Origin: Petrosia ficiformis
Taxonomy: Eukaryota; Porifera; Demospongiae; Haplosclerida; Petrosiidae
Length of the DNA stretch: 64,000 nt
Reading direction: 5' to 3'
Assembly (NCBI GenBank): GCA_947044365.1
Contig: OX345636.1
Location: forward strand, 27,703,466-27,767,465
How positions within the stretch are numbered: the stretch's first letter is position 1; every line of letters starts with the position of its first letter. This document shows positions 57,501 through 64,000 of this stretch, in pieces. A program made the position numbers and the translations under genes. Below the pieces are notes generated by a model. That model saw nothing but the letters and a program-made list of their open reading frames with translations. It was not told where the DNA came from and did no database searches.

Positions 57501-59078
57501 TCTATATTTGAATAATATATGTTACAATACATGTATATATGTACATCAGTGTTTTTGATAAACTCATATGACGCACCATTGGCCCATAAAGCTTCTTATT
57601 TGGCACTGCACAGTTCTCTCTTTAGGCCAGTGATGCAGTTATATTCTCAGTAACAGCATTAACTTTTAGTTAATTGGCTCAAGATGTATTCTCAATGGCG
57701 CACACACTAACCAATTTTGAGCCAATTTGGCCCAAGCTTCAAAAGTTATCAAAAACTCTGATGTACATCTTTGTGACAGTAAGTCAATCATTGGTAAAAA
57801 GTTTTTGTGAAATGTATTGCACGTAGAGTATTAAAGATGAGAAGCTGAAAGATATAGCAAGTTGTAGAAGGCATTTGATCTCAGATTGAACTATACTATA
57901 ACAAGGAAATGGTGTATAGTATATGGTACTTTATGAATTAATATGTGTAGACATAAGCAATAGTAACATTCCTTTACCATTCAGTAATCAGGAAGTCTAT
58001 CCACAACACATTATAACAACATTTAGTTTTTAAGATTTAACTCACTTTGATGTGAACACATTAAGAATAAAAGGTATTTTTTCTCATAGTAAAGAATTTA
58101 TTTGCATGTTAAAAAACAGGAATGAATAAATTTGTCACACACTCGTTTGTAATTTCAAATGGTCGTTATTGAGCCATATTCCAGACAAATATATTTATTA
58201 TTGAAATATTGCACCTCGTGGACATCAAACATCAGCTTTGCGTATTGAATAGCAAAACAGCTAATCATTTAAAAGCAAACATTTGATTATAATTTATCTT
58301 TCACTCACATACAGAATAGTATACCTTGTAACAAAATCTAGAGACCATTTTAATGTAAGTTTTAGAATCCAACTAGCCCTTTTTATCGCAGCCATCTTTA
58401 AAGGCCAATGATGTGAAACAAAATGTTAATGATCGTTACTTATCAATATATACATGTATAAAAGTGGAGAAACACTTTTAAAAGTTATTAACCAGTAATG
58501 ACCTTCGATCTTTATGTTGTCTCATGCTAGTACACACAAACACATAACACCTACAGTTTTAGTGCTAAAAAAACTAAAGGGACATTTGTACGCAATGATT
58601 TGTGATACTTTGCACACAATACAAAATCTTACAATGCTAGGATGATACAAGATAAACGTAGGACCCAAATTTAAACTAACCAATTTGATATAACACATAC
58701 CAAAGCTGTACTAGGTCTGTTTGTATAATTTTGGGCCCTACATTAACTAAGTACCATCCCAACAATCCAGCATACAGTTTGCTTTTGACATCCCTACATC
58801 CTATCTTTTTATTGAATGTGTGTGTAAACTGTAATAATAATAATTAAATATAAAATTAATGTCCTTACTTCAGCTTCCTCTGCATCCTTTTCCAGCTCTG
58901 TTTTAATGTCATCCAAGTCCATAGAATTAAGATGCTCTGTATTTTCTCCTTCACCTTCATGACAGTACTCTTTTACTTCATCAGTAGTGGCCAATTCTGC
59001 ATCGTTACTCCCTCCACCAGCACCACTCACTGTCTGAGGCTGTGTACTACCAGATGGTGGAGCATTGCTAGTTGCCAT
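42316..59078 (-). CDS. TCF/LEF: TCF/LEF transcription factor with C-clamp (10 exons, 415 aa)
   Basis: HMG-box effector of Wnt/beta-catenin signalling; binds DNA in the nucleus. Minus-strand exons in order: 59078-58869, 54490-54424, 53982-53936, 53392-53274, 50532-50385, 49628-49574, 48725-48574, 45493-45328, 45267-45201, 42532-42316. All have GT-AG borders and phases that join without a stop. Residues 1-70 carry the acidic beta-catenin-binding block ([29 protein letters not shown]). The middle is Pro/Tyr/Ser-rich. The HMG box starts [20 protein letters not shown] and ends [10 protein letters not shown], followed by the basic tail [11 protein letters not shown]. Next comes the C-clamp [28 protein letters not shown], then an acidic/Ser-rich tail ending [10 protein letters not shown]. 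The start is the first ATG of the exon; TTG codons upstream were ignored. A short exon between 58.8 and 54.5 kb could have been missed, since both borders are phase 0. Confidence 0.88.
42868..42985. repeat. Hairpin with CCCGAGGG core
   Basis: TTCATAATCCCGAGGGCGTA followed by its inverse, flanked by an outer inverted pair (TGTCTATACATGAAATGATA / TATCATTGAGTGTATAGAC). In TCF intron 9. A similar CCCGAG/CGAGGA fold-back is at 55263-55418. Confidence 0.8.
43105..43308 (+). pseudogene. Crypton-like (KIAA1958/ZMYM/QRICH1-type) fragment, middle part
   Basis: [20 protein letters not shown], then [20 protein letters not shown] and [15 protein letters not shown]. This is the block that follows the GILRYMRS helix in the same family as 36809-37186, as I recall. 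The frame stops right after IGTETS, where family members continue with a core-recombinase block. Opposite in orientation to the surrounding TCF intron. Confidence 0.6.
43461..44095 (+). mobile_element. TIR element carrying a transposase N-terminus
   Basis: The ends are ATACCGTATAGCTAATAATG then TTGGAGGGG and, inverted, TACTGTATAGCTAATAATGT then TGGAGGGA. Inside, frame 43517-43909 includes [20 protein letters not shown] and [20 protein letters not shown]. This resembles the leader of multi-copy DDE-transposon proteins I recall from sponges (YFKP ... LPDPNGPL...). The catalytic part is absent, so it is an internally deleted, non-autonomous copy in TCF intron 9. Confidence 0.6.
45201..45267 (-). 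CDS. TCF/LEF: TCF exon 9: C-clamp, first part
   Basis: 67 bp. [20 protein letters not shown] then C at the exon end. The C-clamp is a zinc-coordinating second DNA-binding domain of invertebrate TCFs and of vertebrate TCF7/TCF7L2 E-type isoforms, reading helper sites near the HMG site (established knowledge). Three of its four cysteines are here; the fourth (KKKCIR) is in the next exon. Confidence 0.92.
45328..45493 (-). CDS. TCF/LEF: TCF exon 8: second half of the HMG box and basic tail
   Basis: 166 bp, opening in phase 0. [20 protein letters not shown], then [20 protein letters not shown], then the basic tail [17 protein letters not shown]. The tail is the family's nuclear-localisation and DNA-bending element. 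The gap to exon 7 is ~3.1 kb, filled with repeats. Confidence 0.93.
46085..46345. repeat. Hexamer-type tandem repeat (TAACAG/TAATAG)n
   Basis: GTAATAGTAACAGTAA-type units over ~250 bp with interruptions, in TCF intron 8. Confidence 0.9.
47292..47430. mobile_element. Short MITE (TTTAGGGCTRTA ends)
   Basis: CCATACAGCCCTAAATTCC at the left is inverted at the right as ACATTTAGGGCTATACAG. Interior ~110 bp, non-coding, TCF intron 8. Confidence 0.55.
47440..47680. repeat. Tandem repeat CAAGTACTTCTACACTCT
   Basis: About ten imperfect 18-20-bp units (AAGTACTTCTACACTCTC / AAGTACAATGTACTTC). TCF intron 8. Confidence 0.85.
47872..48010 (+). pseudogene. GIY-YIG (Penelope-like) fragment, degenerate
   Basis: [18 protein letters not shown] matches the start of the GIY-YIG endonuclease of Penelope-like retroelements as I recall it (VYKIPC..C...YIGET). 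The YIG half is corrupted (LMNISEMLS) and later blocks are out of frame. Lies in TCF intron 7, antisense to the gene. Confidence 0.45.
48461..48534. repeat. (GT)n microsatellite, (CA)n in the TCF transcript
   Basis: About 34 uninterrupted GT units. In the TCF pre-mRNA this is a CA repeat starting ~39 nt after the donor of the first HMG-box exon. Confidence 0.98.
48574..48725 (-). CDS. TCF/LEF: TCF exon 7: first half of the HMG box
   Basis: 152 bp. [18 protein letters not shown], then [20 protein letters not shown] and INQILGKM, then the donor GTGAGC. Compared with vertebrate TCF/LEF the changes are few (MLF for [13 protein letters not shown] for KEMRAKVVAE). The box is cut exactly before the Trp of the second exon (WHQL). 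Confidence 0.93.
50850..51236. mobile_element. Dispersed TIR repeat, copy 2
   Basis: GGGCCCTCCCTATCATTGCT at one end and CAACCATAGGAGTACTTTA at the other. It shares TTACGTAGAAACTGGAACTA and CATGATAAAGTCAGCCTTGA with 26588-26960. An 11-base G run is at 50997. TCF intron 4. Confidence 0.65.
55263..55418. repeat. Long hairpin in TCF intron 1
   Basis: TATAGTATGCTAATAGGTCC then TATATACAAAATATAGGACC faces its complement across TGTGTCCGAGGATGTGATAT / ATCACATCCGAGGACACA. Nested inverted repeats, ~150 bp in all. Confidence 0.85.
56149..56420. mobile_element. Dispersed TIR repeat, copy 3 (inverted)
   Basis: Same family as 26588 and 50850 in the opposite orientation: GTATCCCCATGATTGCTTTT, then TTCAGTAATCAAGGCTGACT and ending near CGCGTAAGTGACACAAG. 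Its 68-aa frame is a by-product. TCF intron 1. Confidence 0.65.
57176..57395. mobile_element. Short TIR repeat (TTGGCTTCCT arms)
   Basis: CTGTACCATATTTTATTGGC then TTCCTATGCACAATG is inverted at 57333-57380 (CATTTTGTTAAGGAAGCCAA then TGAAATTCATACAG). Related arms without partners occur near 49715 and 53010. TCF intron 1. Confidence 0.6.
57547..57770. repeat. Interspersed repeat, copy 2
   Basis: Matches 37975-38170, with a ~25-bp extra stretch (CAGTTCTCTCTTTAGGCCAG). TCF intron 1. Confidence 0.8.
58869..59078 (-). CDS. TCF/LEF: TCF exon 1: beta-catenin-binding region
   Basis: 210 bp, 70 codons, donor GTAAGG. A Gly/Ser-rich leader ([20 protein letters not shown]) runs into [17 protein letters not shown]. 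It aligns by eye with vertebrate LEF1 (ELCATDEM, DIKSSLVNESE). The conserved acidic residues that contact beta-catenin armadillo repeats are plausibly present (D..EL, DEV, D-I-K). Confidence 0.85.
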
Positions 59079-62067
59079 CGTTAGCAATCCTGTTAATTGT
59101 ATTCAATACACTTGCAAACAAAGTTCAAAAAGAAACCGCACTCTTTGATCCTTATTCAAACGAAGTTAAGAAAGAATAAAAAAGTGAGTAAGGGCTTTCT
59201 TTTTCTTGAAATATTTGCTGCCTATAAAAGCCGCTCGGTTACTCTGTATTTCTTGAGGGTTTGATTGGTCCTCAGAGTACAGCAACACACTTCGTCGTCG
59301 ATGTCGGAACTTCAAAGACGATTTGTCTCTCACAAACCTTTGTTATAAATGATGATCAAAGAGGATGAAGATTCATAGGCCGTAAACGTCCGTATACGCT
59401 TAAAAATACAGTATACTCACAAATTTAGTGGCGCCTAATTTCCTGTGTAGTAAACCACAACTACCATCACATTGACGCCTTTGATCTTTTGCGGTTTGTC
59501 TTTGACAGGCTTTGATCTAACCAAAATTGCACGTGCCCTGTTCTCCTTATTTCATATTTGTGCATTATTTCTACTCAGTCTGTGGTAAAACTGAATCCAG
59601 ATAACTTTCCACCCCAGCTGGCAAACAGTCAAGTCCTCAGTCAGTACTGTGAAGTAGAATGATAAAATTTTGTTCATCGGAAGTTCAAGCCAACCACGAA
59701 TATTTACACCCTTACATTAACTTCGTTATTATTTAAAGGCTTAATAGATTAGAATAGATTAGAATAACAGTCATGTTATGGATCAGCGATTAGAAAACTA
59801 GTGTTATATCTGACTACTGACTCAGATAAGTCACTAATCAGTAATAATCAGGGGAGGGGGTATGTCCCCCCCACCCACTCTAGCAGGCTTAGTGTACTAC
59901 ATAATATTACTATACATTACTGATTTCAGCTCTCAGATTGCACTAGAAGCAGTGCTAACAGGGCATTTCAGGAAGCATGTCCCGGCACACATCCTTGCGT
60001 GTGTATCCCCAACATACAGTCTCCAGCCCCCCCAACCCATTTTTACTTAGCCATCTCCTCCCCTAATAATAGGTTATACATCAGTACAGCTGAAATTGCA
60101 ATTGCATAAAAGGATTTAATTTAAAATATTTTGAGTATCTCAAGTTTGCAACGGTGGACTTGATTATTGTCGGTATACATGATAATAATACTGACATTAT
60201 AATTATAATTAATATTACTATTATCATGCAATGAATGATCACGGAATGAGTATGATTGCAACAGTAATGTGCAAGCACTGACATATTATATTCTGTAGCA
60301 CATTCACATACTTGCATATACTGTGTAGTGCGTACATACAAAAATTTTATGGTAATGCACCTAGCAATAGAACAAATGGTGTAGTGACCAGCATCTCTGA
60401 TTACTCTCTGTTGATTATGAACATACTTCACACTTTCAGTGTATTGAGTTAGGCTAGTATAAGTGATGTCCAAAGAGGAAATGTTTGACATCATGAAGGT
60501 GATAAGAAATAAAAACAAGTGCATACAGAAACTATAAAAATGACATAGAACAATTATAATCAAATATTAACATGCATGTATTCACTTAGATTTGTTTGAT
60601 AGTCATTATAACTACAATTAAGTTGGTAAGCAGTGTACAGTAAGTTGGTAAGCAGTGTACAGTCCGTAGAATATTATTATACTAAGCCTTTAATGATACT
60701 ATATAAAAGTACGAAAATAAAAAAAACTTATAATTCCGAACTAATGATTATTCTAAAACAATACTACCATATGGTATATATATATAGTACATGTAGGTTA
60801 CTGACTGCATGAATTACACAATTATGTAGTTTGTCGAAATGTCTTCTTTTTCATCTCTAAAACTTAATATTATAATTATTATCAAGACGACAAAAGCTTT
60901 GGTAAAACATCAATTATTCAACAATTAGCAACAAATATAACAAATTCGACACTGAATGAATGATTACTATGATCATAATGTAGCCAGGTCTCTCTAAAAT
61001 ACTGATTATCAATATACAAGTAAAACAACTATGTAAGACAAATCCAAGGAAGAAAGTTGGGATACCACTAGGCCCAGCCACATGTGGGTCTTTCAAGGCA
61101 CCTCATCGATCATTTTCATCCAGTCTTCAAGTGACAGTAAAGATAGTTCCAATAATTGGCATTTCCATTTCATGGAAGCGTTGTTGTTGTAATAATAAGT
61201 AATTTTTATTATACAACTGTAAATCCTGAGAACAACTTTATTGTTTCTGTGATCCCAGCTGAGAAGTTGTAGTAAAGTTCCACCTGCTAACTACCATGTG
61301 TGGCTCACCAGACTACTTGTGAACACTAATAATCTATGTACAGGTGAACCATGTCAACATTATTATTAATTATTACAATAATTATTAAGGAAATAAAATC
61401 ATTATAGTACATTAATAAGCATAAGTATTATTGCTTTAAAATGCAACATCACCAGTGAGTGAGTACACGAGTAATAATTAGTTTTACAACAATATTAATG
61501 TACATCTGGTATAGTTTTTTGAAGGCAGATTGAGTGATCTCACTAGACCAAAAGCTAATCTCATGTGAGTTAACCAGTATAATTATGACTGTTAAGGGTC
61601 ATAATAATTTTTATTATAATATTTATTCATCATTGCTGAGAACATTATTACAAGATTATTCACACAATTTGCAGTTACCTATCCTCAAAGACAGCTATAA
61701 TTAACAACTTGGTCAGGTGCTCATATTAAATACAAGAAAAATAAAGTACATTGCATCTATTAACATTATAATAATTGATAGTACTGAATTGAAAGAAAGA
61801 TACTTACCTACTAAAAAAAATTATACAAACACAAAAATTGCAAATTAGGATAGAAAAGATGTCAATAGCAGTGAATAGTTAAGTTGCCTTGAGTAAAACT
61901 GCCTATCAAAATTAGGCAATGGTAAGCGAACAACAGTAATAGCAAGTTTTATATTATTATAAATATGTAAACACCATCCACATCATTAATTTCACACATA
62001 CAGACATACAATGTAACAAGGCTGCAAAGAGCAACAAAGGATGAAAATTATACTATTATTGAAAGTA
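59079..62067. other. TCF 5' side and intergenic, no further gene recognised
   Basis: The first ~300 bp upstream of 59078 should hold the TCF promoter and 5' UTR; no TATA box or other site could be assigned. A 160-aa frame at 60081-60563 (minus) is Ile/Cys-rich with AT-biased codons and no family signs. AGTTGGTAAGCAGTGTACAG is duplicated in tandem at ~60623. The stretch before 62068 is the 3' UTR of the SH3 gene. Confidence 0.45.
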
Positions 62068-62193
62068 CTAAAGTCGATTACTGTCAAGTGGTTCAACAAG
62101 CTTGAATGGGAAATGTCCTCTTTTGCCTGTAGGACCTTCTCCTTCCCATATACCATTATCATTCTGCTTTAATATCTTGATTGTGTCCCCTTT
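62068..62193 (-). CDS. Last exon of an SH3 adaptor, CRK C-terminal-SH3-like
   Basis: 126 bp after a strong acceptor (TTTTTTTTTCAG), opening in phase 0. KGDTIKILKQNDNGIWEGEG, then TGKRGHFPFKLVEPLDSNRL and stop. This is the second half of an SH3 fold: the n-Src loop, the W of the binding face, and the G-x-F-P motif. From memory, WEGE..GKRGHFPF..V..LD matches the atypical C-terminal SH3 of CRK/CRKL closely, including its position at the protein's end. The first half of the SH3 (ALYDY-type) should be in an upstream exon at higher coordinates. I could not place it confidently before 64000, so the gene continues off the window or was missed. Confidence 0.7.
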   Translation of the reverse strand, partial: KGDTIKILKQNDNGIWEGEGPTGKRGHFPFKLVEPLDSNRL

Positions 62194-64000
62194 CTGAAAA
62201 AAAAACAAAGTATTGTGAGACATACTGTACATAATACATACATTGACATAAACCAATTTGAAGTAGTGCTGGGAATCGGTAGAGACACCAATATCGATTA
62301 TTAGTGCACCCAATATCGATTGACTATTGACAGTATCAGAGGAAGGAATTAATTACTTGATAGGGAAGACCTCAAACTAAATGGCATGAAAATAGGTAAT
62401 TTAGGTATCATGTATCAAATATAGAGCCAGTTGTAGGTTAAGTTACTAGGATGTTTTTAAAAAAATAAATGCCTTGTACTGAATGCGCATGCACATAAGT
62501 ACAAATCGATATCTGGTCACGATATCGATTATCACTAAATGTGCTATATCGATAACAATTATCGATATTTTGATTATCAAGTCCCAGCACTAATTTTAAT
62601 ATACTTATTTTAGTTTTACACCGATCGTTTGCAGTGCAGTCACCAGAATTTAAACATGCACAGAGCTTTATAAGCCACACCTTCTATACAACCATAAGTG
62701 CTAGGGGTAATCTGCAAGTTGTGGCTGCGCTAATCGATCAACAATCTCATGTAATGATACACACATGAAGTACACATGTGGCTGATTGATGAATGCAATG
62801 CTGTAGGATGCATCCAAAGAAGAAGCAGAAGAGATAACAGTCAATCTTCATATAGAATTTCAAGAAGGAAATATAGATTTATGGTTTTAAGAAGTGGCAC
62901 TTAGGGTTTCAAGAAGGGTACCAGTCCCTCACAAGGACATGGCTGTTACAGTTTCCCCAACCCAAAAACATTTTGCATCACCTTGAGTATCATAGCTGAT
63001 ATAGATATAATAAAATTATGATTTGAATTAGTAAAAGTGGTATTAGAAAAAGTTGTCAAATAAAGCTTATTGAGGAGAAAGGTTGAAACTTGAACTTGAT
63101 TATGAAGCTGAAAGACATAATAAGTTAAGGAGTAGCCATAACTGTTCAATATTGGAACAGTTCGGTTATAAAATTGTGCCATATCCTTCATTCACAATGC
63201 AACTACACTGAATCAACGAAACGAGCCATGATTCAGATGTCTCCATGACAACAACGTATATATAATTATATTTCAATTTATATTTGCCTATCCCATCACA
63301 AAAATAAGCTTCAACATCCTTACTTATGTACTACATGTACAAGTGATTACTACAAATATTAAATAATCAATTTGCTAATAGATAATTAGAAAGTATATAA
63401 ATAAAAGCCACTGTAATACTTAATGGAAACCAATGAAACGAGGGTCATCAGTACATGTTAAATGACAGCTGGGATGTAATAATCAGAGTAGTTCACATGG
63501 CCAATATAAAACAGTTGTATGTCATTTTAAACGCAACTGTAGTAATTACAATGTGTTATACATTTCATCTAGAGCTATATTAATTTTGAATGACTGATAC
63601 ACTATACTGAGCCTAATAGCTGTATAGCTGAACATTCCAGAAGGTACTTACAGCATACTTTGAGTAAAAAAAAACTTCAGTAGTAAGGAATTGCTGTGAT
63701 AGCCAACACCTATACAAAACCATGTAAACAGGTAGTACTTTCCAGCATTGGATATCACTATACAATACCTGAAGACATTCAAATTACAATCTTGAATCTT
63801 TAAGCATTAAGTAAGGTTTTTATATAGTACCATTTTAGCTGCTGCTTGCTCCAACCTATATTCAATATTTTATAGCCTTATCCCCAGACTGCCATGATCC
63901 ATGGCAAAAAAGCTAATCATCAGGTGATCACTACTTCATCAAAATCTTTGTTACTTGTGTGGTGAATCATAGTCTCCAAATAGTGGTAGAAGGCTTGTAT
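62194..64000. other. Upstream side of the SH3 gene, no exon placed
   Basis: ATATCGAT-rich inverted bits lie at 62270-62320 and 62505-62580 (ATCGATTAT / CAATATCGATTG), probably the two ends of a ~310-bp MITE. Otherwise AT-rich. Possible micro-exons near 63650 and 63835 have splice-like borders but no SH3 or SH2 signature. Confidence 0.4.

Noticed and set aside
60081..60563. 160-aa minus-strand frame with hydrophobic stretches
   Set aside because: Ile/Cys/His-rich composition expected of AT-rich antisense sequence; no domain, no splice-supported partner exons.
63638..63860. Candidate upstream micro-exons of the SH3 gene
   Set aside because: Splice-like borders exist, but the peptides (FLTTEVFFYSKYA, LEQAAAKM) do not contain the ALYDY half of an SH3.

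Overview
The window looks like animal nuclear DNA from a sponge. It is AT-rich and most real genes have short exons with GT-AG introns. It carries a TCF/LEF Wnt-pathway gene and large lineage-specific membrane proteins, and it is packed with small inverted-repeat transposons and retroelement debris. My best guess is a demosponge such as Amphimedon queenslandica. That rests on recall of protein families, because no search was possible.

Layout. 0-7.2 kb: repeat-rich. It has a palindromic repeat cluster, a 1.1-kb inverted-repeat element, and a 5-kb locus with ~0.42-kb terminal inverted repeats (TIRs). Inside that locus an 8-bp satellite (ACGCAWTT) surrounds a broken retrotransposon with reverse transcriptase and a restriction-like endonuclease. 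7.5-11.8 kb (-): an intronless 1448-aa beta-helix plus multi-TM membrane protein with about eight near-identical 52-aa repeats. 12-19 kb: MITEs (short non-autonomous inverted-repeat elements), some nested, around two small exons that resemble the C-terminus of an IP3/ryanodine receptor. 19.7-20 kb (-): a decayed YqaJ-type exonuclease. 20.6-24.7 kb (+): a complete multi-exon, single-pass receptor. It has a signal peptide, two copies of an unrecognised ectodomain, a Ser/Thr stalk, a TM helix and tandem micro-exons each encoding an NPSY-type tyrosine motif. 25-29 kb: transposon debris. 29.3-33.1 kb (+): a second intronless beta-helix/multi-TM gene (1249 aa), related to the first. 33.2-38 kb: a second satellite-bearing TIR locus with two further retroelement insertions, plus Crypton-like and other transposon fragments. 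40.3-41.3 kb (+): a small unrecognised gene with decayed duplicate exons. 42.3-59.1 kb (-): a ten-exon TCF/LEF gene (415 aa modelled) with a beta-catenin-binding N-terminus, a split HMG box and a complete C-clamp; its introns hold many transposons. 62.1 kb (-): the last exon of an SH3 adaptor, most like the CRK C-terminal SH3.

How they fit together. The recognisable host genes are signalling or surface genes (TCF/LEF, SH3 adaptor, NPxY receptor, beta-helix membrane proteins). Nothing shows that they form one pathway. The most interesting points are the receptor with tandem phosphotyrosine-type micro-exons, whose first two modules have lost their splice donors, and the repeated insertion of different retroelements into the same 8-bp satellite.
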